From contig JAHBTY010000004.1 of the NCBI GenBank assembly GCA_019638355.1, forward strand, positions 1-64,000: a DNA stretch of 64,000 bases, written 5' to 3'. Positions 47,607 to 57,128 of this stretch are shown in pieces. Under the pieces are notes generated by a model that worked only from the letters and a program-made list of their open reading frames with translations, had not been told where the DNA came from and made no database searches. Positions within the stretch are counted from its first letter, which is position 1. Each line of letters starts with the position of its first letter. A program made the translations under genes and the position numbers. The DNA is from Cyclobacteriaceae bacterium. Lineage in GTDB: Bacteria > Bacteroidota > Bacteroidia > Cytophagales > Cyclobacteriaceae.

Positions 47607-48362
47607 ATGTTATCAATAAAGAACTTACAAGCAAAAATTGGGGAGAAGCAAATCCTGAATGGGATTGACCTGAAAGTAAATGCCGGTGAGGTGCACGCCA
47701 TAATGGGACCCAATGGTTCTGGCAAAAGTACGCTCGCATCCGTTTTATCAGGTCGCGAAGAATACGAAGTTACAGATGGCGAAGTTGATTTTCTTGGCAA
47801 AGATTTATTGGAACTTTCACCGGAAGACCGTGCCCGTGAAGGTATCTTCATGGCGTTTCAATATCCCGTTGAAATTCCAGGTGTAAGCACCATCAATTTT
47901 ATGAAGACTGCTTTAAACCAGATTCGGGAATACCGCGGTCAGCAAGCATTGGATGCCGTTTCGTTTCTGCAGTTAATGAAAGAAAAAATGAAGCTGGTTG
48001 AAATCGACCAATCACTCTTGAACCGCTCATTAAATGAAGGTTTTTCCGGTGGCGAGAAAAAACGTAACGAGATTTTTCAAATGGCCATGCTGGAACCCAA
48101 ACTTGCACTACTGGATGAAACCGATTCAGGGCTTGACATCGATGCCTTGCGCATTGTAGCCAATGGCGTAAATAAACTTCGCAATAAAAATAATGCAGTA
48201 GTAGTGGTAACGCATTACCAACGCTTGCTCGATTACATCGTTCCTGATTATGTACACGTGCTTTATAAAGGTAAGATTGTAAAATCAGGCACCAAGGAAT
48301 TAGCCTTGGAATTAGAAGCCAAAGGTTACGATTGGATTAAAAGTGAAGCAACCGTAGCTTGA
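47607..48362 (+). CDS. sufC: Fe-S cluster assembly ATPase SufC
   Basis: 251 residues from the ATG at 47607 (MLSIKNLQAK). Upstream in-frame starts at 47595 and 47565 lie in a common intergenic sequence and add non-conserved residues. ABC ATPase: Walker A GPNGSGKST, signature FSGGEKKRNEI, Walker B ALLDETDSGLDIDAL, His switch TH(Y)QR. It powers the SufBCD scaffold. sufD begins 2 nt beyond its stop. Confidence 0.95.
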   Translation: MLSIKNLQAKIGEKQILNGIDLKVNAGEVHAIMGPNGSGKSTLASVLSGREEYEVTDGEVDFLGKDLLELSPEDRAREGIFMAFQYPVEIPGVSTINFMKTALNQIREYRGQQALDAVSFLQLMKEKMKLVEIDQSLLNRSLNEGFSGGEKKRNEIFQMAMLEPKLALLDETDSGLDIDALRIVANGVNKLRNKNNAVVVVTHYQRLLDYIVPDYVHVLYKGKIVKSGTKELALELEAKGYDWIKSEATVA

Positions 48363-48364
48363 TT

Positions 48365-49666
48365 ATGAGTACTCCTGTAACACGCGATCTGGTAACTGAA
48401 ATTATTGAGAACCAACCGGTATTTGACGTAGCGCACAGTTCGCGCACACTGGCTTGGGAGCAGTTTAAGAAACTTGGATTACCCTCGGCAAAGCATGAGG
48501 AGTATCGCTTCACTCCTATTACCCGCCATCTCGAAAAGAATTTTAGTTGGACATCTGGCAATCCGGAAAGTACACTTTCATCCATTTCAGAATTTCTGAT
48601 TCCACAACTTGATGCCAATGTAATTGTATTGGTGAATGGCCGCTTCAACGCACTGCACTCTAAAATTGTAAGTCTTGAGTCTGAAGTAACAATTACCACA
48701 CTCAGCGAAGCTTTCCGCAAGGAACATCCAGCCGTTAAAGAATATTTCAATAAAAATCTTAATACCGAAACCGATGCATTTGCTGCTTTAAACACTGCGG
48801 GTTGGCACGAAGGAGTTTTTATTCACGTTCAGGAGAATACTGCAGTGAGTAAACCGATTTTTATTCTTCAAGTAAATGATGGCTCTCAATCGCCAGTAAT
48901 ATCCCAAACCCGCATATTGGGTGTGCTTGAAAAAGGTAGCAACATCAGCATTATTGAAAAATCAGATTCAACCGGTAATCAAACTGCCTTTCACAACTTT
49001 GCTGAGGAGTGGATCATTAAAGAAAATGCACACCTGGAATATTGTAAAATTCAAAACGATACTGGTAAAGTTTGCCAGGTTTCAAACTCGGTCATTCACC
49101 AGGCATCCAATAGCAAACTCAACACCTTCACGCTTACGCTTGATGGTCAGTTGATCCGCAACAACCTCCACATTTTAATTGATGGAGAAAATTGCGAATC
49201 GCATTTTTATGGATTGTATTTACTTGCAGGTAGTACGCATGCCGATAACCATACCGTGGTTGATCACCGAAAGCCTAATTCATTCAGCAATGAAATGTAC
49301 AAAGGTATTATGGATGGTAACTCGAAAGGCGTTTTCAATGGTAAGATTTATGTGCGGCCACATGCACAAAAGACCAATGCATTTCAATCGAACCGAAATA
49401 TTATTGTTTCCGATACTGCAACCGTAAACACTAAACCGCAGCTCGAAATCTGGGCCGATGATGTAAAGTGTTCGCATGGTTGTACGTCTGGCCAGTTAGA
49501 TGAAGAAGCGTTATTCTATCTGCGCTCGCGCGGAATTTCAGAGACAAACGCCAAAGCCATGTTGCTCTATGCTTTCGCAGCCGAAGTATTGGAACCCATC
49601 CAGAACGAAACGCTGAAAGCATACCTCGATAACCTGATTGCAGAAAGACTGCATAAAAATTTCTGA
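48365..49666 (+). CDS. sufD: Fe-S cluster assembly protein SufD
   Basis: 433 residues from the ATG at 48365; a TTG at 48359 is in frame but overlaps sufC. It has the SufB/SufD beta-helix core and the conserved end CSHGCTSGQLDEEALFYLRSRGIS near residue 370, with the family Cys and His in KCSHGCTSG. It partners SufB and SufC in the scaffold. Overlaps sufS by 1 nt. Confidence 0.94.
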   Translation: MSTPVTRDLVTEIIENQPVFDVAHSSRTLAWEQFKKLGLPSAKHEEYRFTPITRHLEKNFSWTSGNPESTLSSISEFLIPQLDANVIVLVNGRFNALHSKIVSLESEVTITTLSEAFRKEHPAVKEYFNKNLNTETDAFAALNTAGWHEGVFIHVQENTAVSKPIFILQVNDGSQSPVISQTRILGVLEKGSNISIIEKSDSTGNQTAFHNFAEEWIIKENAHLEYCKIQNDTGKVCQVSNSVIHQASNSKLNTFTLTLDGQLIRNNLHILIDGENCESHFYGLYLLAGSTHADNHTVVDHRKPNSFSNEMYKGIMDGNSKGVFNGKIYVRPHAQKTNAFQSNRNIIVSDTATVNTKPQLEIWADDVKCSHGCTSGQLDEEALFYLRSRGISETNAKAMLLYAFAAEVLEPIQNETLKAYLDNLIAERLHKNF

Positions 49667-50904
49667 TGATGGATACTGCAATGGCAAGCCTGGATGTTCA
49701 GCAAATCAGAAGTCAGTTTCCGATTCTGTACCAACAGGTTAATGGCAAGCCATTGATTTATTTTGATAACGCAGCTACCAATCAAAAACCCATGCGGGTA
49801 ATTGATGCTTTAACGCGTTATTACGAAAATGACAATGCCAATATTCATCGTGGCATTCACACACTTGCTGAACGAGCCACCAAAGCTTACGAGACCACAC
49901 GGCATGCCATGCAGGCATTTATCAATGCCAGTCATGAAGAAGAAATAATCTTTACACGAGGTGTAACGGAAAGCATTAACCTCGTAGCATCATCGTACGG
50001 TCGTGTGTTTTTAAATGCGGGCGATGAAGTAATTGTTTCCGGACTGGAGCATCACTCCAACATTGTGCCATGGCAAATGATTTGCGAAGAGCGTAAGGCT
50101 ATTCTAAAAGTCATTCCGGTAACCGAAGTTGGAGAACTTGATCTGGATGCTTATAAAAAAATCCTCTCCCCTAAAACCAAAGTCGTAGCCGTTAATCATG
50201 CCTCAAATAGTTTAGGAACGATTAATCCCATAAAAGAAATTATTACACTTGCTCATCAGGTGGGTGCGGTTGTTTTGATTGATGGCGCACAGGCATCTGC
50301 GCATCTTCACATCGATGTGCAGGAACTGGACTGCGATTTCTATTGCATCTCCTCGCACAAAATGTATGGCCCTACCGGAACCGGTATTTTGTACGGCAAG
50401 AAAGCGTTGCTAGAAAAAATGCCTCCGTATATGGGTGGTGGCGAAATGATAAAAGAAGTAACGTTCGCTAAAACCACGTATAACGATCTACCCTATAAGT
50501 TTGAAGCCGGCACACCGAATATTGCTGATGTAATCGCTTTGAACGAAGCGATTAACTTCATCAACGAGTTGGGTAAAGAAAATATAGCTGCCCATGAACA
50601 CGCTTTACTTGTTTATGCGGCTGCTAAGCTATCATCCATAAAAGGAGTTCGGTTAATTGGAACTGCGAAGGAAAAAGTAAGTGTGCAGTCGTTTGTAATT
50701 GAAGGTATTCACCATTTTGATATTGGGCAGATGTTGGACACGCGCGGAATTGCTGTGCGTACGGGCCACCATTGCACGCAACCTTTAATGGATGCATTTG
50801 GAATTGAGGGAACTGTGCGGGCTTCCTTTTCGGTTTATAATACAAAGGCTGAGATTGATCAGTTGGCAGAGGGAGTTGAACGGATTATTAAATTCTTGAA
50901 ATGA
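49666..50904 (+). CDS. sufS: Cysteine desulfurase SufS
   Basis: 412 residues, group II desulfurase. PLP-binding Lys232 lies in SSHKMYGPTGTGILYG and the persulfide Cys370 in RTGHHCTQPLMDAFG. The N-terminal FDNAATNQKPMRVIDA and the ANIHRGIHTLAERATKAYE segment are typical. It supplies sulfur to SufBCD through SufE. Its start shares a base with the sufD stop and its stop overlaps sufE by 4 nt. Confidence 0.96.
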   Translation: MMDTAMASLDVQQIRSQFPILYQQVNGKPLIYFDNAATNQKPMRVIDALTRYYENDNANIHRGIHTLAERATKAYETTRHAMQAFINASHEEEIIFTRGVTESINLVASSYGRVFLNAGDEVIVSGLEHHSNIVPWQMICEERKAILKVIPVTEVGELDLDAYKKILSPKTKVVAVNHASNSLGTINPIKEIITLAHQVGAVVLIDGAQASAHLHIDVQELDCDFYCISSHKMYGPTGTGILYGKKALLEKMPPYMGGGEMIKEVTFAKTTYNDLPYKFEAGTPNIADVIALNEAINFINELGKENIAAHEHALLVYAAAKLSSIKGVRLIGTAKEKVSVQSFVIEGIHHFDIGQMLDTRGIAVRTGHHCTQPLMDAFGIEGTVRASFSVYNTKAEIDQLAEGVERIIKFLK

Positions 50905-51338
50905 TGTCGATCAATCAAACACAAGACGAAATCATTAACGAATTTTCTCTGCTTGACGGAGACATGGAAATGACCGTGTTCTACATCATGGAACTTGGGC
51001 AGAAACTTCCAGCCATGAACGAAGCGGATAAATCAGACGACAACATTGTAAAGGGTTGTCAGTCCAAAGTATGGCTTACAGCAAAGCTGGAAAATGATGG
51101 AGTTGTTTTTGAGGCGGATAGCAACACGGCTATCACCAAAGGATTGGTAAGTTTGCTTGTCAGGATTTTTAATAATCAAAGGCCGGAAGATATTCTGAAT
51201 GCTGAGTTGTACTTTATGACTAAGATTGGCATGGAGCGATTTATTGGCACACAACGCTCCAACGGATTTGCAGCCATGATCAAGCAAATGAAACTTTATG
51301 CGTTAGCTTTTAAAACACAAAAGGAATTAGCAAAGTGA
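50901..51338 (+). CDS. sufE: Sulfur-acceptor protein SufE
   Basis: 145 residues. The sulfur-accepting Cys53 lies in NIVKGCQSKVWL. The remaining sequence has the family strand order and the C-terminal FIGTQRSNGFAAMIKQMKLYA. It takes persulfide from SufS. Overlaps sufS and the MIP18-family gene by 4 nt each. Confidence 0.94.
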   Translation: MMSINQTQDEIINEFSLLDGDMEMTVFYIMELGQKLPAMNEADKSDDNIVKGCQSKVWLTAKLENDGVVFEADSNTAITKGLVSLLVRIFNNQRPEDILNAELYFMTKIGMERFIGTQRSNGFAAMIKQMKLYALAFKTQKELAK

Positions 51339-51685
51339 GTGAAGAAACACAACCTATAGAACCTGCAACTGAAATTCCGCAAGGTGATTTACGCGACAAA
51401 GTAATTGCTGCGCTTAAAACTGTTTACGATCCGGAAATACCAGTGGATGTTTACGAACTGGGATTGATTTACGAGATCAATGTGTTTCCGGTAAACAATG
51501 TGTATATCCAAATGACACTTACCTCGCCTTCCTGCCCCTCGGCTGAAGTGATACCGGGTGAAGTAGAACAAAAAGTAAAAGAAATACCGGGTGTAAGTAG
51601 TGTAAAAGTAGAACTTACGTTTGATCCACCTTACTCGCAGGATATGATGAGCGAAGCTGCCAAACTGGAGCTTGGATTTTTATAA
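51335..51685 (+). CDS. MIP18/DUF59-family Fe-S assembly factor (SufT-like)
   Basis: 116 residues. The DUF59 domain has TVYDPEIPVDVYELGLIY and MTLTSPSCPSAEVIPGEVE, with the conserved Cys in TSPSCPS, and ends LTFDPPYSQDMMSEAAKLELG. SufT-type proteins help mature Fe-S proteins. It overlaps sufE by 4 nt and is the last of the tightly packed suf genes. Confidence 0.92.
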   Translation: MSEETQPIEPATEIPQGDLRDKVIAALKTVYDPEIPVDVYELGLIYEINVFPVNNVYIQMTLTSPSCPSAEVIPGEVEQKVKEIPGVSSVKVELTFDPPYSQDMMSEAAKLELGFL

Positions 51686-51784
51686 ATTTCGAATTCAAAA
51701 TTCAATATTTAAAACTGATTGAACCGGATCATAAAAACTATTGTTGAACTGAAGATAATCTTTAATCCTAAATTTTAAATCGAT

Positions 51785-52201
51785 ATGTATCCCGAACCAC
51801 TTGTAGCCCCCATGCGCCAGGATTTGACCGTGGCCGGCTTTAAAGAATTAAAAACTGCTGCCGAGGTAGATCAGGAATTAAAAGATCAGAAAGGAACAAC
51901 TTTGCTGGTGATTAATTCTGTATGTGGGTGTGCGGCTGGTGCTGCTCGCCCGGGTATTAAATGGGCAATCCAACATTCGGCAAAGAAGCCTAACAACCTG
52001 ACAACTGTTTTTGCAGGTGTAGATAAAGAGGCTGTAGCCAAAGCACGTGAGTACACGCTGCCTTACCCACCTTCTTCGCCTTCCATTGCCTTGTTTAAAG
52101 ATGGCGAGCTGGTACACTTTGTTGAACGCCACCACATTGAAGGCCGCAATGCCCAAATGATTGGCGAGCACCTGGTAGAAGTGTTTGACGAATTCTGTTA
52201 A
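51785..52201 (+). CDS. Bacilliredoxin BrxA/BrxB-family protein
   Basis: 138 residues. It contains the active-site CGC motif in NSVCGCAAGAARPG near residue 49. The family removes bacillithiol from protein thiols, though whether this lineage makes bacillithiol cannot be read here. It follows the suf operon after 99 nt, which links thiol repair to Fe-S assembly. A strong terminator follows. Confidence 0.9.
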   Translation: MYPEPLVAPMRQDLTVAGFKELKTAAEVDQELKDQKGTTLLVINSVCGCAAGAARPGIKWAIQHSAKKPNNLTTVFAGVDKEAVAKAREYTLPYPPSSPSIALFKDGELVHFVERHHIEGRNAQMIGEHLVEVFDEFC

Positions 52202-52227
52202 GCAGAGCTCAAATTAAAGTTTACAAG

Positions 52228-52248
52228 AAGGGCCTTCGGGCCTTTTTT
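52228..52248 (+). terminator. Intrinsic terminator after the bacilliredoxin gene
   Basis: Arms 52228-52234 and 52239-52245 (one G-U pair) with a UUCG tetraloop, followed by a T run to 52248. Confidence 0.85.
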
Positions 52249-52331
52249 ATTGGCCTGATTTTGGTAAACGGTAACATTCAAATCACTTTTTTCTAATAAG
52301 TTTGAATATCACACGCTTAAAAATTACTTGT

Positions 52332-53114
52332 ATGAAGAAAAATTTATGGATCACCGCCATGCTGGCCGTAGGATCAGTTGTGTTGGCAAAAGCCCAATAC
52401 TCCAGCAAACCACCGGAAGTTTCCCCTGCGCCCATGAAACCCGAGATGACGGAAATATGGGAACCAGAAGTAAAAGTAGTTACGCCTGCTAAAGTGTTGG
52501 GCGATGCACCTTCTGATGCGATCATCCTCTTCAATGGGAAAAACCTGGATCAATGGGTAAGCCAGAAAGACGCAACCAAACCCGCACCGTGGAAGATTGT
52601 AAACAACGATCACATGGAAGTTGTGCCCGGATCGGGTGGCATCCAAACCAAAATGAAGTTTGGCGATTGCCAGTTACACATTGAGTTCTCTGCTCCTGAT
52701 GTAGTGGAGAGCGAAGGTCAGGGTCGTGGAAATAGCGGAGTGTTTTTCCAAAACCGGTACGAACTTCAAATTCTGGATTCATACAATAACAGAACCTACC
52801 GCAACGGCCAAGCCGCCAGTATCTACAAAGATCACGCTCCCCTGGTAAATGCCATGCGCAGTCCGTTGGAATGGAATAGCTATGATGTAGTTTACACCGC
52901 ACCGCGCTTTAAAGCCGATGGTTCGTTGGATTATCCTGCCAGGATAACTGTGTTTCACAATGGTGTGTTGGTACAAAATAATGTAACCATCAATGGCCTC
53001 ACCCTTTACATCGGGTTACATCATTACCCGGAGGCACACGGAGAAGATGTTATTTCGTTGCAAGATCATGGCAACAAAACACAATTCAGAAATATCTGGT
53101 TGCGTAAGTTGTAA
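52332..53114 (+). CDS. DUF1080 (3-keto-disaccharide hydrolase-like) exported protein
   Basis: 260 residues from the ATG at 52332 (MKKNLWITAMLAVG); the longer frame to 52302 adds 10 non-conserved residues. The signal peptide ends near LAKAQ. The DUF1080 concanavalin-like fold shows LFNGKNLDQWVSQ, DCQLHIEFSAPDV, GNSGVFFQNRYELQILDSY and LQDHGNKTQFRNIWLRKL. Such proteins act in the periplasm or outside on modified disaccharides; some are uncharacterised. No sugar-cluster partner is next to it. Confidence 0.85.
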   Translation: MKKNLWITAMLAVGSVVLAKAQYSSKPPEVSPAPMKPEMTEIWEPEVKVVTPAKVLGDAPSDAIILFNGKNLDQWVSQKDATKPAPWKIVNNDHMEVVPGSGGIQTKMKFGDCQLHIEFSAPDVVESEGQGRGNSGVFFQNRYELQILDSYNNRTYRNGQAASIYKDHAPLVNAMRSPLEWNSYDVVYTAPRFKADGSLDYPARITVFHNGVLVQNNVTINGLTLYIGLHHYPEAHGEDVISLQDHGNKTQFRNIWLRKL

Positions 53115-53138
53115 AATAGAATCTCCTGATTTCTACAG

Positions 53139-53183
53139 GGCGTCAGACCGATTTATAGCATTTGCAAACATCGGTCAGACGCC
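53139..53183. repeat. GGCGTCAGAC hairpin, copy 1
   Basis: Arms 53139-53152 and 53170-53183 pair over 14 bp with one A-A mismatch and hold GGCGTCAGAC and GTCAGACGCC. The downstream TTTTATT on the plus strand allows termination of the DUF1080 gene. A related hairpin occurs at 62453. Confidence 0.7.
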
Positions 53184-53188
53184 TTTTA

Positions 53189-54781
53189 TTATTCTGATGT
53201 CTGAAGCTCCAACTCCAGGCGGGCTTCTTCCAGGTCAAGTTCATATTCGATCTTTCGCAACACTTCATCTTTTATTTGACCTTGCTTGCGTAAACTAAGT
53301 ACAAATTCACGCTCGTGGCGAATCAGCGCAAGCTGGATGCGTGTAAATTCTTCTATCTGTTCCCGCGTTAGTTTTTCTTCAGACTGATCTCTGCGAATGC
53401 GTTGTATCCGGATTTCATATTTCGTTTTGATCTGGTTCAGAACAGCTTCGCTCAATCCCAACGTATAGCGTTCTTCAATATGCTCAATTACTTGGGCCGC
53501 CACTTTTAATCGGGCCAACTCCTCTTCTTGTTCATGTCCATCATCGCCTTTTATACCAAACCACTTAATCAACTTTCGCAAAGTCATACCTTGCAAAACC
53601 AATGTTGAGAAGATTACACTGAAGGTTAAGAAAATAATAAGGTCGCGATTTGGGAACGGTTCCTCTTTTGAAATCATGATGGGCAAAGCAAGGGCAGCTG
53701 CCAGCGAAACAATACCCCGCATGCCCGACCATGCTACGATGGAAACCTGCCGCAAACCGGGATTTGGTTCGGTTGATCGGACCTCTTTACTTAACCAACG
53801 TGGCAAATAGGTTCCGGGAAAAACCCAAAGTATGCGTGCCAAAATAGTTACCACGCTTATCAAAACTCCGTAAAGCAAAAGCGTTGACCAATGATAAGTA
53901 CCGAGGTTTTCGAAAATAAATGGCAATTGTAATCCGATCAGAATAAAAATTACACCGTTTAGAATGAAGATCATGGTATCCCACACGGCAGTTGCCTGAA
54001 GGCGGGTACGATTGGAAAACACTTCCGATGATCGCGGACTCATGAACAACCCTGCCGCCACCACCGACAAAACTCCTGAAGCATGGAACTCTTCCGCTAC
54101 CAGGTACGATGCATACGGGGCGAGTAACGTAAACACCGTATCGGTTGTAGCATTATTGGGTGTAATTTTATGTATCCAGTAAAACACATACCCAATCATT
54201 AATCCTAATACAATGCCTAACCCGGCCACATAGAAAAAGTTAATACCCGCCAGCCAAAAAATAAACGACCCCGATGCTGTTGCTGCTATTGCATATCGGT
54301 AAGCAATCAACCCGGTCGCATCGTTCACCAAACTCTCACCTTCCAGAATGGTGATTATTCGCCTCGGCAATTTTAATCCTTTAGTGGCAGCTGTAGCCGC
54401 CACCGCATCGGGTGGGGAAATAATTGCACCCAACACGAATGCCTCAGGCCAACCAAAATTGGGAATGAGATAGTGAACCGAAAGGGCAACTAATACCGTA
54501 GTGAATAGAACACAACCTACAGCAAGAAGCGAAATTGGTCTTACAGATTCCTTAAAGTCGGGCCAAGATGTGTACCAGGCTGCCGAATACAATACCGGTG
54601 GCAGAAAGATAAGAAAAACCACATCGGGGTTTAGATGCACATTAGGCAGGCCAGGCACCAAACCAATTCCAATTCCCACCAAAACCAAAAGAATGGGATA
54701 AGGTATTCGGATTCGGTCTGTAATCTGGGCCAATGCCGTTACAATCGATAGTAAAATGATGATCAGACTTATGTTTTCCAT
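53189..54781 (-). CDS. CPA1-family Na+/H+ antiporter
   Basis: 530 residues. About 12 transmembrane helices are followed by a ~130-residue charged cytoplasmic tail (EEELARLKVAAQVIEHI...). The CPA signatures ISPPDAVAATAA near residue 140 and GESLVNDATGLIAYRYA near 167 place the conserved ND motif. It exchanges sodium for protons across the inner membrane. It converges on the DUF1080 gene. Confidence 0.92.
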   Translation of the reverse strand: MENISLIIILLSIVTALAQITDRIRIPYPILLVLVGIGIGLVPGLPNVHLNPDVVFLIFLPPVLYSAAWYTSWPDFKESVRPISLLAVGCVLFTTVLVALSVHYLIPNFGWPEAFVLGAIISPPDAVAATAATKGLKLPRRIITILEGESLVNDATGLIAYRYAIAATASGSFIFWLAGINFFYVAGLGIVLGLMIGYVFYWIHKITPNNATTDTVFTLLAPYASYLVAEEFHASGVLSVVAAGLFMSPRSSEVFSNRTRLQATAVWDTMIFILNGVIFILIGLQLPFIFENLGTYHWSTLLLYGVLISVVTILARILWVFPGTYLPRWLSKEVRSTEPNPGLRQVSIVAWSGMRGIVSLAAALALPIMISKEEPFPNRDLIIFLTFSVIFSTLVLQGMTLRKLIKWFGIKGDDGHEQEEELARLKVAAQVIEHIEERYTLGLSEAVLNQIKTKYEIRIQRIRRDQSEEKLTREQIEEFTRIQLALIRHEREFVLSLRKQGQIKDEVLRKIEYELDLEEARLELELQTSE

Positions 54782-54860
54782 GAACCAATTTTGAGCAGGT
54801 TAAAAACCCACAGACGCTATAATGTGAAATGAAACAATTTTGCTAATTTAATGTCTTGAT

Positions 54861-55802
54861 ATGCACATTAACCCCGCGCGCATGAAATACTTTACAGCTT
54901 TTTTACTGCTTGTGGCTTTAGGTTCTCCGGCCCTGGCACAGCAAGATCCTTTGTACGCGCAGTATATCAATAACCCGATTTTACTAAACCCAGCCTATGC
55001 CGGGCTAAACAATAACTTTAATGCCAACGTAACCTATCGCAACCAGTGGGGTGGTTTTGATGGTAATCCGGTTACATTCAATTTCAATTCGCATGTTTCT
55101 TTGGTTGACAATAAAGTAGGTGCAGGCTTACTCATTTCGCAGGATAAATTGGGTATTATCAAGAACACCGAAATTCAGGCTGCTTTTAGTTACAAACTTC
55201 CGTTGGATGAAAGTCGAACCTTTAGCTTCGGGATGCAGGCGGGTTTCGTAAACTTTAGGGCTAATTATAACGACTTAAATATTCCCGATGCTGATCGCGA
55301 TGATATCGCTTTTTCAGCAAATGAAAATTTATCTAAACCTAATCTGGGTGCCGGCATTATACTCAAGGGCGAAAAATATTTATTAGGTGCATCCGTTCCG
55401 AGATTACTTTCAACAACCATCACCACATCATCCACCGGCCAACAGTTTGAATTGTACAAACAACATTTCTATTTCTTTGGCTCCTATGTTATGTTTCTGA
55501 ACGAAAATATTCGTTTAAAACCCTCTGCCTTGATTCGGGCAGTGGGTGGCTCTCCTATTAGCATGGATCTTAACTTTAACTTCAATTTTAATGAAAAGCT
55601 AACGGCAGGAATTTTTACCCGTAATTTTGCAGCCTACGGACTACAACTACAAGCTAAATTAGGTAACAATATCCGGTTGGGTTATATATTTGAACTCCCC
55701 ACGGGCAACTCGGTTGGCACACGCTTCCTGACACACGAAGTTTTATTGGGAACAACGGTACCGGTGTTCGACTATCACGATCGATCAATCAGCACCTTCT
55801 GA
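54861..55802 (+). CDS. PorP/SprF-family type IX secretion membrane protein
   Basis: 313 residues from the ATG at 54861; the ATG at 54882 (MKYFTAFLLLVALG) is equally possible. The signal peptide ends near ALAQ. The start of the mature protein is the family hallmark QDPLYAQYINNPILLNPAYAGLNN, followed by YRNQWGGFDGNPVTFNF and barrel strands to a C-terminal end VPVFDYHDRSISTF. PorP/SprF members are outer-membrane barrels that help secrete or anchor surface proteins such as SprB. It stands alone here rather than next to a large adhesin. Confidence 0.9.
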   Translation: MHINPARMKYFTAFLLLVALGSPALAQQDPLYAQYINNPILLNPAYAGLNNNFNANVTYRNQWGGFDGNPVTFNFNSHVSLVDNKVGAGLLISQDKLGIIKNTEIQAAFSYKLPLDESRTFSFGMQAGFVNFRANYNDLNIPDADRDDIAFSANENLSKPNLGAGIILKGEKYLLGASVPRLLSTTITTSSTGQQFELYKQHFYFFGSYVMFLNENIRLKPSALIRAVGGSPISMDLNFNFNFNEKLTAGIFTRNFAAYGLQLQAKLGNNIRLGYIFELPTGNSVGTRFLTHEVLLGTTVPVFDYHDRSISTF

Positions 55803-55867
55803 TAATATTCCGGAAAATTTAAGCCTGATTTGAACCATTTACCCGTTGGCGGGTTTTATTTACATTA

Positions 55868-56278
55868 ATGAAAGTTGCTGTATTCCGAAAGGAGCATTTT
55901 AATGCCGCACATCGCCTGTTCAATCCTGCATGGTCTGAAGAGAAAAATTATGCCGTATTCGGAAAATGCAGCAACCCAAATTACCATGGCCACAATTACG
56001 AACTTGAAGTAAGATTGATTGGAACACCCGATCCGGAAACGGGTTATGTTTTTGATATGAAGGTTTTAAGCGACCTGATTCAGGAACATGTGGTAAAACA
56101 GTTCGATCACAAAAATCTTAACCTCGATACACCTCATTTTAAAAATCTTAACCCGACAGCCGAAAACATTGCGGTGGTAATCTGGCGGATATTAAGGCAG
56201 CATATTGACAACCAGTACGATTTAAAAGTGAAACTCTATGAGACAGAAAGAAATTTCGTTGAATATCCGGCCCATTAA
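55868..56278 (+). CDS. queD: 6-carboxytetrahydropterin synthase QueD (PTPS family)
   Basis: 136 residues. Zinc ligands are in FNAAHRL and NYHGHNYELEV, and the catalytic Cys in FGKCSNPN. The CxxxHGH-type order matches QueD, which makes the queuosine precursor from dihydroneopterin triphosphate. The product of the overlapping gene, FolE, supplies that substrate. The reading frames overlap by 41 nt. Confidence 0.9.
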   Translation: MKVAVFRKEHFNAAHRLFNPAWSEEKNYAVFGKCSNPNYHGHNYELEVRLIGTPDPETGYVFDMKVLSDLIQEHVVKQFDHKNLNLDTPHFKNLNPTAENIAVVIWRILRQHIDNQYDLKVKLYETERNFVEYPAH

Positions 56279-56927
56279 ACCGCTTGACGAGGAGTTTGAT
56301 GAGGATCACATCCTCACCTCGTGGAATACACCTTTGCGGGAAGACGCCTTCGCGTTAAGCGATGACGATAAAGTGGAACAGATTGAAAAGCGCTTTCGCG
56401 AGATCATGGAAATATTGGGGCTTGATCTGAATGATGACAGCCTGAAGGGCACCCCACGCAGGGTAGCTAAAATGTATGTAAAAGAAGTGTTCAGTGGTTT
56501 AAATCCGAAGAACCGCCCTGTTGCCCGTTTGTTTGAAAACAAATACAAGTACGACCAGATGCTGGTTGAAAAGGATATAACTTTTTACAGCCACTGCGAA
56601 CATCACTTTGTACCCATCTATGGTAAAGCGCATGTAGCTTACTTTTCGAGTGGTAAAGTAATAGGCCTATCTAAAATCAACCGCATCGTACAATATTTTG
56701 CTAAACGCCCTCAGGTACAGGAACGCCTAACCGTACAAATCGGCAAAGAACTTCAACGCATTCTGGGAACCGAAAGCGTAGGTGTAGTAATCGATGCCAA
56801 CCACATGTGCGTAGCCTCACGGGGTGTGGGCGATACCAACAGTAAAACCGGCACTGCATTTTTTGGCGGCAAGTTCGAAGAAGAAAATACCAAGCGGGAA
56901 TTCCTCAACTACATTAACAGTAAGTAG
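56238..56927 (+). CDS. folE: GTP cyclohydrolase I FolE
   Basis: 229 residues. The type I core has FYSHCEHHFVPIYGKAHVAY (zinc Cys and His) and TESVGVVIDANHMCVASRGV with the second Cys. A non-conserved N-terminal ~55 residues precede the core; the ATG at 56238 lies inside queD. It converts GTP to dihydroneopterin triphosphate for folate or queuosine. Overlap with queD suggests coupled translation. Confidence 0.93.
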   Translation: MRQKEISLNIRPIKPLDEEFDEDHILTSWNTPLREDAFALSDDDKVEQIEKRFREIMEILGLDLNDDSLKGTPRRVAKMYVKEVFSGLNPKNRPVARLFENKYKYDQMLVEKDITFYSHCEHHFVPIYGKAHVAYFSSGKVIGLSKINRIVQYFAKRPQVQERLTVQIGKELQRILGTESVGVVIDANHMCVASRGVGDTNSKTGTAFFGGKFEEENTKREFLNYINSK

Positions 56928-57128
56928 TATTTAGTCGATAGTCTTGAGTCGATAGTCTTGAGTCCCATAGTTGATTAGTCAAATACTTTAGATAGGTCTA
57001 ATCTGCCACGGTCTATGGAAAAAATAACTATGGACTAACGACTACGAACTAACAACTACTAACGCTGGACTACCGTTCGGATTTCACCATTATTTATTAC
57101 TTTAGAGGCTCGTAAACTAACACGATTT
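56928..57128. other. Non-coding spacer with tag-like microrepeats, copy 2
   Basis: Bases 56928-57070 repeat the short motifs TAGTCGATAGTCTTGAGTCGATAG, ACTATGGACTAAC, ACGACTACGAACTAACAACTAC. They encode nothing. A similar patch is at 36113. The remainder reaches the aconitase start without a clear promoter. Confidence 0.5.
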
